Source of the DNA: Symmetrospora coprosmae
Lineage: Eukaryota; Basidiomycota; Cystobasidiomycetes; Symmetrosporaceae
NCBI GenBank assembly: GCA_008802785.1
Contig: VUYT01000025.1
Span: 233,784-297,783, forward strand
Direction of reading: 5' to 3'
Length of the DNA stretch: 64,000 nucleotides
Part shown: positions 1 through 9,900 of the stretch, piece by piece
Numbering within the stretch: the stretch's first letter is position 1
How the letters are laid out: every line of letters begins with the position of its first letter
Notes under the pieces: generated by a model
Database searches by the model: none
The model's input: only the letters and a program-made list of their open reading frames with translations
Told to the model about the DNA's origin: nothing
Position numbers and translations under genes: made by a program

Positions 1-910
1 CCTCGGTCTGCCCCTGTCATGCTTCGTTCTCGGGGATACGCAGAACCCGATGGACGCCGGCGTGTGCGGCTGCTGCGGTGCTCGACGGGCAGGGTAGGCT
101 TCGCCCGGCACATCTTGTTCCTTCCTTATCTCTGCTCAGCGCCTTCAGCGGATATCTCCCTCCTTCCACATATCGCATACGGATGTCAGGCAAGATCCGG
201 CGGCCGGTCTTGCAGCCTGACGCCGACCTACTCGGCTCGACTCACGCAGGACACGAACGCCAGGCTCAGTACGCAGTCAGTCTTACGTATCTCCACCCTC
301 CCTCAACAGCGGCTTCTCCTTGGACATCCTCCCCTCTGTGGCATCTACCTGCACGCACATCAGTCTCCCCATACCCTCTTCTTTCGCACGCCCCGTTCCG
401 CAGCAGGACTTGACAACCGCAGATGTAGCTTAGTCTCTCTCTTCTCGCGTGTCTGTGCATGCAAATCCTCATTGCTTTGCCGTACCGTCGCATGGTCTGA
501 AGCTAGACGCGCTCTCGCAGGGTCAAGTCGCCCTAGCCGACCCTTGCTCTTTCTCTCCCTTTGCGCTTTCCGCATCTTCTGGGGCACGGGACCTGCGACG
601 GCATAGCAGAAAGGAGGGGAGCACATCCTCGTCCGCTCCTTGCTCGCGTGGCTTGCCTGTGTCTGTACAGCTGCTCCATCCTCCTCAGCTGGATCCCATC
701 GCTTTCATCCATCACCTCTCCTCGAAACGAGCGTGACGGTACGGACCGGACGGACGGACGCTTCGGATATTGACATCAGCGAGAGCATTGGTGCAATCAG
801 TACGTTCGGATCACTGCTATCCTCAGCTTGAGGTCCTGTCCTGGCTGCACTGCGTGTCTGCCAGCTCCGCGACTGAATGTGACCATCTTCTGCCATCCAG
901 CAGCCATTCC
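1..910. other. upstream region without a recognised gene
   Basis: Several overlapping open frames exist but none has a recognisable domain or convincing splice structure. The stretch is pyrimidine-rich in places and probably includes the promoter and 5' leader of the F-box-like gene that starts at 911. Confidence 0.5.
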
Positions 911-2095
911 ATGACCATGACCATGACGAACGCGACTTCGGCCAGCCTGATTACCCTGCCAGACCATGCTCTGCAGGACATTGCGACGTACCTCGTCCCT
1001 GTCGGAACCTCGTGGTCGCAGATTAAGAAGCACATCATCACCCTGCGACTCCTCCACCCCCGGTTCACCTGGGCACTCACATCCTCCCTCCTCGAGGATG
1101 TCACCCTCGACCTCCAGCCAGCGGACCCGACCAACAGCCAGGGTTTCCTCGCATTCCGCCGCTCCATCTCGAGCAACGACTACCCGACGCGCCGCCTGAG
1201 TCTCGTCCAGGGCCCGCGCCCGCCCGTAAGCCGGACCAAGAAGGGCAAAGAAGCGGCGATGGAGCACGTCCTCGAGCAGAATGTCGCGACGGCCAACAAG
1301 CACCTGCTGCAGAGCATCAACGCGTGCAGGAACGGGCTGCAGCAGCTGAGCGTGCGCATCGACGAGAGCGGGAGCCGCCGCCTCGACGGGTTCAGCTACC
1401 TCGCCGAGCGGGGCACATCCTTCTTCGCCCTGCCGTACCTCCACACGCTCCGCATGCGCGCCGACCACGTCAACGGCCTCCTCCCCGCCCTGTGCACCGC
1501 GGCGGGCGAGAACCTCCGCACCCTCGACCTCGACCGCGCAGCCCTGCCCGAGTCGCCCTGGGTCAGCAGAAAATACTTTGTCGAGTCGAGCCCGTTCGCC
1601 TGCGCAAAGAATGTCAGCCTCGACACGCTCATCCTCCACAATGTCGCATGGTTCGCCGACCAGTTCAACCTCACCCGCTTCTTCCTTGCACCGAAACACC
1701 TCGTCATCTCGTTCGACCTGTCGCCCGGGCAGAACAAGGACGACATCCTGTGGGGCATCGCGTCCTTGCCTACGTGTGGGACGACCGAGCGCCTCGAGAG
1801 CGTCACTGTCGTGTCCGACGAAGGCGTCACCAAGAAGGACGGCGAGGAGATCCTGAAAGCGCTGCGAGCCGTCGCCGTAGAAGCGGGAAGGGAGCCTCTC
1901 CGGATCGACTGGCCCAAGATGAAAAACGGTAAATCAAACAACAATAGAAAGCGGAAGAAGGCTACGGCGCAGAAGCAGGCAGCAGCAGCGGCAGCGGCAG
2001 CAACAGGCGATGGATCGTCTGCGAATGGCGACTCGCTCGTTGGTTCGCCCGTGGAGGACATAGCAGCGGGTGCGGCTGCCATGTCACTTCGCTGA
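911..2095 (+). CDS. F-box-like protein with leucine-rich region
   Basis: This is a single-exon frame of about 394 aa. The frame is open upstream to a TTG at 770, but the first ATG cluster is at 911, 917 and 923, and 911 is taken as the start. The N-terminus (LITLPDHALQDIATYLVP, then a Leu/His/Arg-rich stretch) resembles the short F-box helix bundle of SCF ubiquitin-ligase adaptors. The middle has loose leucine-rich spacing (LHTLRMRADHVNGLLPAL, LRTLDLDRAAL). The C-terminus is a basic K/R cluster followed by a poly-Ala and low-complexity tail. Good codon bias supports real coding. The F-box call rests on pattern only, and no substrate can be proposed. A longer antisense frame over the same DNA looks like a GC-rich shadow. 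Confidence 0.6.
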   Translation: MTMTMTNATSASLITLPDHALQDIATYLVPVGTSWSQIKKHIITLRLLHPRFTWALTSSLLEDVTLDLQPADPTNSQGFLAFRRSISSNDYPTRRLSLVQGPRPPVSRTKKGKEAAMEHVLEQNVATANKHLLQSINACRNGLQQLSVRIDESGSRRLDGFSYLAERGTSFFALPYLHTLRMRADHVNGLLPALCTAAGENLRTLDLDRAALPESPWVSRKYFVESSPFACAKNVSLDTLILHNVAWFADQFNLTRFFLAPKHLVISFDLSPGQNKDDILWGIASLPTCGTTERLESVTVVSDEGVTKKDGEEILKALRAVAVEAGREPLRIDWPKMKNGKSNNNRKRKKATAQKQAAAAAAAATGDGSSANGDSLVGSPVEDIAAGAAAMSLR

Positions 2096-2715
2096 GCGCG
2101 AACTGTCATCCGACAGCCGCTACCGCCTGCTGTGCCAGAAGAAAGCAGACTGCGGGCTGCCGGATCAAGAGAAGGTTGCTCGTGATTGCTTGGATGCTGA
2201 TCTCTGCATTTCCGCACGCCTGTCCATCTTGTACCGATACCTTCGACACGCCCACCTGGTCTATCTGTTATCCATAGCCGAGCCCTATGACAGTCACGCA
2301 TTTTCCGATATTTCCGATGTCGGCCGGCAAATATACACGCGCTTCGCTATCGATGGATTACTCGATGGCACATCGCTCGCGTCTGCGCCTCGAGGTCATG
2401 AAGGCGTTGGGCGCCGCCCCAGCCCCCTGCATTACGCAGAGATGGAGGCCTTGGAAGCGTTGGAGGCTTTGCATTTGGCAGAGGATGAGTAGGCGATTGT
2501 GGACGTTCGAAAAGGAAGCGCTGGACTGGCTCGATGTATCCACGATAGAGGCGATGTGCCAAGCGATATTAGCGTGTGTCTGCATGCCAGAGCGCGCCAA
2601 TGCCATCGCATTGTGTGTTCATTCCCCGCTATCCTGGGGGGGTGGCAATTGATACATGTCCATCTTGCCGTCCAATCCTCCTTGCCTCCGCGTTCGCTCC
2701 AACAATCACGAAAGC
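2096..2715. other. intergenic, nothing recognised
   Basis: This is a plus-strand tandem interval between the F-box-like gene and the next spliced gene. No frame with sustained codon bias or splice support was seen. Confidence 0.5.
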
Positions 2716-4240
2716 ATGTCCCTACGCCGCGAGCGTCTCAGTGAGACGATGGAGGTATGTTTCGCAATGCGACGGCCCGCATAACTGCGCGCGCGCTGAC
2801 CCCGGAGAGCCCCGACGCGTCGGATACCGGGCACCGGCAGAAAGCCATTCGACAGGCGAAAGCGCAAGCGCCCCTTCCCGCAACGAAAGCTCCGCGGCCT
2901 CGTCAGAATAAGCACTACCACCCGGATGAAGGCCCGCCTGAGCTTCGGTGGACGCTTGGCCGTCCTTCCGGCTCTGGCTCCGCGTCCAAGCTGAAGAGCT
3001 CGCGGCGCGCCCAGCTCGACGCGAAGGAAGGCGACTCGGAGGATGAGATGCTAGTGCGGCGAGGGTCTGCTTCGCCAGTAGCATGCATAGGTATGCGCTC
3101 ATGCGCGTCACGCTCCGTCCTCAGATATCGCAATCCCCCTCGCCGCCGAAGGCACCTTCGCCTGGACTGCGCGGGTCGGCTCAACGGGCCCGGCAGATAC
3201 CGTTGCCTGACAAGACTCGTACTGCTGGAGCCGGCGGTGATGCTGCCAGACAACAAGATTCCAGTATACGCGCATTCCCTGCCGGCGCAAAGGCCACGAC
3301 CGCTTCGACTTCCAAGGTCCCCCTCGAGGCCGCTAGTAGAGAGAAGCGCAAGCGCGCTGAGGCGGCCGCTCTAACGACAACAACAAGCGTGCAGGATGCT
3401 ATCGGTGGAGGACGCTCGGCAAGCCGTCTCGCGCCCCCTAGTCCAGACCACACCCCGGTGCGACGCATTAGGCGCCAGCGCGAGCACCCAGGATCTGCCG
3501 AAGTGCATCATGGGCGCAGTGTTACCCCATCGACAGCAGGTCAGGATGGAGACATAATCGAGGAAAGTTCGCCGGAAACGGCCACCGGGGAGGACGAAGC
3601 GAGCAGAAATAATGGAGACACCGCCTGGCAAGATACTGCCGACGATCTCTCACAGGCCATTCACTCTCACTCTCGCGAGAGAAACGGCAAGCGGACCCGA
3701 ACGCGGTGTCCCAAACACAACGGCCAGCCACCGGCGCCGGTCGATCTAGGTAGCTTAGCAGACGGCCGCGAGCACCCAGAATCACCGGAGCCTGCAGATC
3801 GATTTTACAGGCGAGTGAAACGCGAAGCGCCCGACGAGACCCTCCACGAGGAGATGGCGCCTACACCGGAGTCCATGCCCGCTGCTGTACCACCCCAGGA
3901 TCCTCCTCCACCTCGCGCAACGAGTCAAGCTGTCCGCATAGACAGGCAGCAGCAGTCGCTGTTAGCACATTCACGCGATGATCCCGCAACCGCACCCTTG
4001 GACGTCTTCTTCACGGAAGCTTGTCGCCCGGCGCTTACCGGGCAGGTTCGAGCAAGCACCGTCGCCATCTTTGCGGACTTGGGCGTGAGCACACGAGAAG
4101 AACTCTACGTCCTGGCGACCATGCAGCGCGAGGGACAGGACTGGTGGTTCGGGAATGCTCGAGAGAAGGGCCTGTCTGCCCTGTGGGAGGGCGTAATCAG
4201 ATGCGGCCTCGCCACATTGGTGCAGCAAGAGATGCGGTAG
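2716..4240 (+). CDS. unrecognised spliced protein, disordered with ordered C-terminal domain
   Basis: The proposed exons are 2716-2754, 2808-3077 and 3125-4240, with in-phase GT-AG introns of 53 and 47 nt, giving about 474 aa. The first exon encodes MSLRRERLSETME. Most of the protein is rich in Pro, Ser, Arg and Glu and looks disordered. The last 80 residues (from about DVFFTEACRPAL through a WWFG motif to the terminal QQEMR) look like an ordered helical domain and are probably the conserved part. No family was recognised. The second donor (GTAGCA) was chosen because the stronger-looking GTATGC at 3091 breaks the frame. A nuclear role would fit the basic, disordered composition, but that is only a guess. 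Confidence 0.6.
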
Positions 4241-4512
4241 TTCAGTTCCCGTCGTATGCGGGTCCCTCGATGCTTGAGTAGGAAAACTTCGCTTTTCTTG
4301 CCCCCTCCGCTTCCCACGCGACGAGCACAGCTTCGCGTCGGCCACGTTCGACGGTATGGTCGGTCGCGGACGATTTGGAAGCACTTCTCTTGTCCTCGAA
4401 GCAACTCCTGGAGCAGAAGCGTCATCAGGCAGCCCTAGCACGATGATCAGTAGCTCCGGCGCTGTCCGGTCAGTGCTCGAACATTGGAAACAACCGCACT
4501 GGCGAGGTGCTA

Positions 4513-5965
4513 ATGAGCGCATCTACTCGCCCTGCCAGCTTGTCAGACGGGACGGACATGCCCGTCTTAGGCTGGGGAAGCGCATACGTGAGCTGGCGGC
4601 GTGTAGGCCCTGTCTGAAGCAGCAGGAAGCGAGCTGAGCTGGGTCGTTGATTAAACGCCCAGATTCCCCCCGCTGATACGGCTGAAGCGGTACGGACGGC
4701 TCTACGAGCAGGCTTCAGGAGCATCGACACCGCTCAATGCTACGGTGAGTAAGTACATGGCTCGGCTCACACTCCGCAAGTACCTGACGCATGCTCTCGT
4801 TTCAACAGGCAACGAAGCGGAGGTCGGCGATGGCATCCGTACATCTGGCGTTCCACGGGACGATGTATTCCTATCTGTGAGTCGTTTGGCGCCTGCTGTT
4901 CGCGTGAAGCGCCTGACGAGCGCTTTGACCGACCTCGCACAGACAAAGTGGAGTGGCGAGCCTATGGGCGATCCGACAATGGGACCGGCTGCATCGCTCC
5001 GCCAATCTCTGCAGCGGATGAAGGTATCCTACGTCGATCTCTACATCATCCATACTCCGAGGCTGGTGCGCAATGGCTCGATGCGACAACGGTGGACGGA
5101 AATGCTTGAACTGCGCGAGGCCGGTCTCGCACGGAATGTCGGAATCAGTAATTTCTCGATCGAGGACCTGGCGGAGCTGCAGGATGCTATTGCGTCTTCG
5201 AAGGTGGAGCGACCAAGCGACCAATGCCAGTCACCGCGCAGGTGTGGATCAATCCGATTCTTTGGCGAGCAGCCAAGCCGGTCGTCGAGGCTTGTCAGAG
5301 CGCGGTGAGTGATCACAGCACCGGACACCCTGAGCGCTGATTGAGAGGGGAATGATTGACAAAAGCTCGTCTCGCATTCGTGCCCAGCGCGTCCTTGTGC
5401 AAGCAGTAGCTGTGCTTGCATCATTGCGTCAGCCTGATGCGGCTCACCTTAACGACACTTGTAGCGGGCTTGCCGCGCGCCTCAATATCCGCGTCGCGCA
5501 GGTTCTCTTTGCTTGGGCGAGGAGCAAGGGCGGGGTCATCGTAACGTGAGCATCTCGAAACAGGGCATGCGGGAATCTAGTTCGGACTGCCGAGCACACG
5601 GCTAAATGGTCCCGCTCCCTTGACCTTGGCAACAGGTCGAGCTGCAAAGAAGAACGACTGCGAGGATACATGGCAGTCGCTGACGGTCAGCTACGTGCTG
5701 AGGACATCTCGGATATCGAGACGGCGGGCTTTGAGGTGTCTGAGCTTCGCCACAAGGCGATGCAGGTATGCAGGACCTGAGGGCATTCTCCGCTTTGCGT
5801 CTTGGTCTTGACCTGTAGCGTGTCCGTGCGGTCCTTGCGTATCCTTCCTCTGTTCTAAGTAACCTGAGGTATCGCGGATTGTGGCGATGGGCGCGATTGG
5901 ACTGGCTTGCCTGGACCACCATTTGCACCTTGCAGACGCACTGCCCACACTCGAGTCTCACATAG
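4513..5965 (+). pseudogene. aldo-keto reductase, frame broken by an 8-nt tandem duplication
   Basis: The exons are 4513-4587, 4663-4744, 4809-4876, 4943-5304, 5388-5545, 5636-5765 and 5819-5965. Their products line up with the NAD(P)H-dependent aldo-keto reductase fold: DGTDMPVLGWGSAY, GFRSIDTAQCYGNE (catalytic Asp and Tyr), TKWSG (Lys), LYIIHTP (His), NVGISNFSIEDL, WINPILW, and VIVTSSCKEERL near the cofactor site. All introns are in phase. Exon 4, however, holds a perfect direct repeat of AGCGACCA at 5208-5215 and 5216-5223, which shifts the frame between KVERP and VTAQVWINP. Without one copy exon 4 would be 354 nt, a multiple of three. This is either a recent inactivating duplication or an assembly error. 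The 3' end, after exon 6, is less certain. The substrate is unknown. Confidence 0.75.
5208..5223 (+). repeat. perfect 8-nt tandem duplication in aldo-keto reductase exon 4
   Basis: AGCGACCA occurs twice in direct succession, and the reading frame of a conserved protein changes exactly here. This is the only frame break found in the gene once splice sites are assigned. Confidence 0.9.
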
Positions 5966-6044
5966 CAGCCATGGTACGCTACGCTCATGCAGCTGAGGCT
6001 CGCCTGGAGCACGCTGAGCCTGGCTGACGCGCGCTCGCGCTTCG

Positions 6045-6824
6045 ATGGTCCAGGAAGGACACGTCGATGCAGCGCGCAAGTACCTCGAGAGCGACGAAGG
6101 GCAGAAATTCGAGGCATCGCTGCAGAAGGAGTTCCTCGGCAACAAGCAGGACGCTGGACCTGCTGGAGCATCGTCGAAGGGAGATTCGAGCGATCCATCA
6201 GCCGCGTCGGCGTCCACGTCCAGCGGGAACGCGAGCCAGGTCAGCGGAAACGCCGGACAGGGCGAGGACAGCACGAGCGGGATGAACAGCGGTGAGCAGC
6301 AAGGCCATGAGGAGATCTGCGAGCGATGTGACGCTTTGATGGGCGTGCAGGCCCGCTCGCGGAGTGGTGGAGCTGTTGGCATGCGGGGACGCTCGAAGGC
6401 TGACCTTGTGCATGTATGTACGCTCCACCCATAGCACCGCCTGAGAGGCTGAACACGAGCGATGGTGTGCATTCTAGTCCGCGTCCGCGTCTATGCTGCC
6501 GTATTGGGATAGACCGCTGAGCCTTGTGCCTTCGCTACGTCATCAGAGGGCGTGTCGGACAAGACGGCAAACTACAACGCTGCGAGCCGCCAGCAGGCAA
6601 AGAACGAAGGCGCCTACACAGAGGAGGACAGTGAGTTCCCTTGCAACAAGCTGCTACCTTTGCCCTGTTCTGGCTCGCGGGCGCGCACGAACTGACACGC
6701 CGGTCCGACATTCACCACAGCTTCATCGTCGGGTGGTTACGGTACCAACGCTTCAGGAGACTCCTTCTCTGCGGCCAACCAGAGCGGCATGGGCGACAAC
6801 AGCACAGGCCAGTTTGGTGCGTGA
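6045..6824 (+). CDS. small unrecognised acidic/serine-rich protein
   Basis: The exons are 6045-6291, 6547-6630 and 6721-6824, all in phase, giving 144 aa. The protein begins MVQEGHVDAARKYLES, has a Ser/Gly/Asn-rich middle, then an exon with TANYNAASRQQAKNEGAY, and ends with a Gly/Ser/Asn-rich tail finishing QFGA. The repeated short polar motifs and small size resemble intrinsically disordered stress or sporulation proteins, but no family was recognised. The first intron is long (255 nt) and could hide a small exon, and an additional upstream exon between 5880 and 6040 is possible. The downstream neighbour is convergent (Ede1-like, minus). Confidence 0.55.
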
Positions 6825-6963
6825 GGTGCTGCTGTCTCGTGCGAGACCCGTAGAGGCCAATAATACGAGTCGCCGGAAGGGACCAAGATGTATGCAATTG
6901 ACGGGCACAGAGTTCTACGATACACGACGTGGAGCGCTTTTATGTTCCTTTCCAAGATTCGCC

Positions 6964-9900
6964 TCACTGGTTGACGGCGAGCAGCGCATTGGCCGCCCGC
7001 TCGAGATTGAACTGGTTATCCTCGAGCGCAGCGATAGCCTGGCTCCGCTTGAAGCCCATGTTGACGAGCTCCTTGACAGCGGGCAAGTCGCCGGATGTAT
7101 CAGCGCCCTCTGTAGGATCCTGTCGGCCGCTGCGTCGTGCGCTGCTGGGCGTGCCCGTCGGTGTGCCGCGCCGGTCTGGGATGGCCGGCGCCTGGCGAGA
7201 CTGCGACTGTGACTGTGCGCGCGGCGGAGTGGGCGGGATGGCAGACTGGCGCGGTTCCCGCTGCTGAGACTGAGATTGCTGGTACGCCGACGCGGGCGGT
7301 GGGCCCGGCGGCGGAGCGTACGAGGGTGCAGGCTCACCCGGCGCAACGGGCGGCGGATTGCTGGCGCTGCTCGTCACGACGGGCGTAGACGACACGACGT
7401 GCATCTGCGGCTGACCGTCTGCGGACATCGAGTACGTGAACGGCGCCGCACCAGCTGGGAGACTGCTGCTGCTGAAGTCCGAGCCAAAGCCGGAAGCATT
7501 GCCGGCGTTGCTACCGTTGTTGTTATCGGCGGTGGTGCTTGCAGACTGAGTGGGCATCGGCGAGCTGAAGAAGTCATCATCGAACCCGACTGCAGCGGCT
7601 GAAGGCTTGCTGCTTGTCCCAGTGACGCCCGTTGCCGATGTAGTCGCGGGCACACCGAATGCATCGTCAAACGCGTCATCAAAACCGCCGGATCTGCCGC
7701 CGCTAGGACCCCTCGAATGCGATGGTGATGCAACAACGCCGACCGGCTCGGTCGCCTTGCCCACGCCTGCACTCGTGATGGTATGCGAGAACGTCTGCTT
7801 GTCAAAGCCAAAGTCGTCGTCGAAATTGTCGTTAAACGTCGACGAACCGGCCGCGTGTGTCGACTGCAATGTCCCGCTGGCTTGGGCTGAGGGCTCTTCC
7901 ATGCGTGCTCTAGATCAGGACAGGGAGCATGTCAGCTTGCCTATCGACCGCTATACAATGCTTGGGCGGCACGCACGGAGCAAGATCCTCAAAGTCATCA
8001 AAATCGTCCGTCTCCGCCTGAACAGCTGAGCCCGCTGCAGGGGCGGGTCCTCCAGCCGTAGGCACAGCAGCGAGGAAAGCCTCCTCGCGCGCAGGGCTGT
8101 CGCTCGAGGTCCCACGCGATGGCTGAGCTGCTTCAGTGGCAGATGCGAAGGTATCGTCAAAGCCAGTGCTGGTGGCGCTTTGCGGCTGTGCGCTGCTGTT
8201 CAGCCCTGCTCCGGGGCCGGCAGTGACCGGCAAAGGCAGCTCGCCCGGCTGTACCTGAGGCGGCGACGAGAAAGCCGCGATTGCAGGCGATGTCGACGAG
8301 TGGGGACCTGCAGAGGTGGATCGAGCGTCCTCGAATGCCTCGTCGGCGTCTCCGACCGATGACCCGGCGGAGCCAGTGCCGCTCGCCGGGAAGGCACCAG
8401 GGAAGGGATCGGATCCTTTGACTGCGCGGGCGGGCCCTGCCTCCGCGGTATCCTCGGGCTGTGCCGCCTGGTCTTCACCGGCCGGTACGGAGCTTGAGTC
8501 CCCGAACGGCGAAGGATCATAAGGGCTCTGCCCGTAGGGCGTGGTGGAAGCCGGAATGGCGCTCGGGCCACCCCGACCGCCGTCTGAGCGCGCGACAATC
8601 CCTCCTGCCACAGACTCGTCGCTTTCCGAGTCCGAGTCGTCGTCATTGTCCGCAATTTCCATGTCCTTGATCGGAGGCAGATCAGCAGAGCCGTCTCCGA
8701 CCTCATCGCCGCTGTCCGAGCCGTCATCGTTGATTGCACGAGACTCGTATGCTTGTGTAGAGGCAGGTGCGGAAAGAGTGATGCTGCTGTCCTGCAGATC
8801 TCCCTCGCCGCCCTGCACCTCGCGGCCTTTACCCTTGTCCTCTGCAGTGAGGGCCCCAGTCGGCGCATCCGTGACCGAAGCCGGCGAAGTACTCTCTTCG
8901 CCCGATGCGAGCGCATATACGCCAGCCGCGGCAGCACCGATCGCAGCGCCAGCCGCTCCGACGACAGCAGCGGCGGCGGCGCCCACGCCGCTATCGGCTG
9001 CGGCCTCTCCCTCTTTGGCGTCAGCAGGGACCTCTCGCTCCTGATTGTGGGGACCAGCCTGCTCGCCTGACGCTACAGCAGCAGCGGGCGCAGCGTCAAA
9101 CTTTGCAAAGGCGTCATCGAATGCCGTATTCGCTCCAGGAGTCGGCTCTGCGCCTCGCAGCACACCGACGGTGGCGGCCACAGGCTGCTGCTCGAGCTCT
9201 TGCTGAGTCGGCACAGCGCCCGTGGAGACGGGCTCAGAGGACGCTCCGAATGCATCGTCAAAGCCCGACATCGATGCTGGCTGCTGGGTCTGCTGAGGCT
9301 GGGCAGACGAGCCGAAAGGTGACGCTGCGCGGGGAGAGGTAGAGACGCCAAAGGGGTCGAGCCCCTCTTCGGCAGTTTGTTCGTGCGACGTAGGCGCCGA
9401 GTCGAACGCTGCCAGTGGCGAGGGAGCCCGAGCTGCAGCCGCGACGGGCGCCGCCAGTCCGCCAGTCGCAAAGAAGGGGTTCATCGAGCGCTGGCTGCCG
9501 ACCGAGGGAGCGGGCGATGCCACGTTCGATGCGGGGAGAGGGACAGCGCTCGGACTGGCGCGGTTGCTCTGCGCCTGCGACTGCAGGGAAGCGAGTTCGG
9601 CAGCCGTGGCCGAGGCGTCCTGCTTCTCCTGCTCAATGGCGCTGCGCATCTTATCGCGCTCGCTTTCTGCCGTGCTTGCCTGCTTCCTGTGCACGGCGAG
9701 CAGGCCCTTCTGCTGCCTCGCCTCCTTCTTGAGCTTCTCGAGCTCCGTCTTGAGCGCCGCGACCTCGTCGTTGGTCGTTTTGAGCTTCTTGCCGAGGTCG
9801 CGCACCTCCTCTTTATCCTTGAGGATGCCCTGCTCGAGCTCAATCTTCTGCTCACGGGCGGCCGACAGGTCGCTCTCCGCGGAGATGGTCTCGCTGCGGA

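Noticed and set aside
797-2301. Minus-strand frames of about 300 aa across the F-box-like gene
   Set aside because: They have no recognisable motif, and the sense frame has better composition and an F-box-like start.
5203-5230. A 27-nt intron instead of a duplication in the aldo-keto reductase
   Set aside because: Removing GTGGAG...CCAG leaves the next exon in the wrong phase and would be implausibly short.
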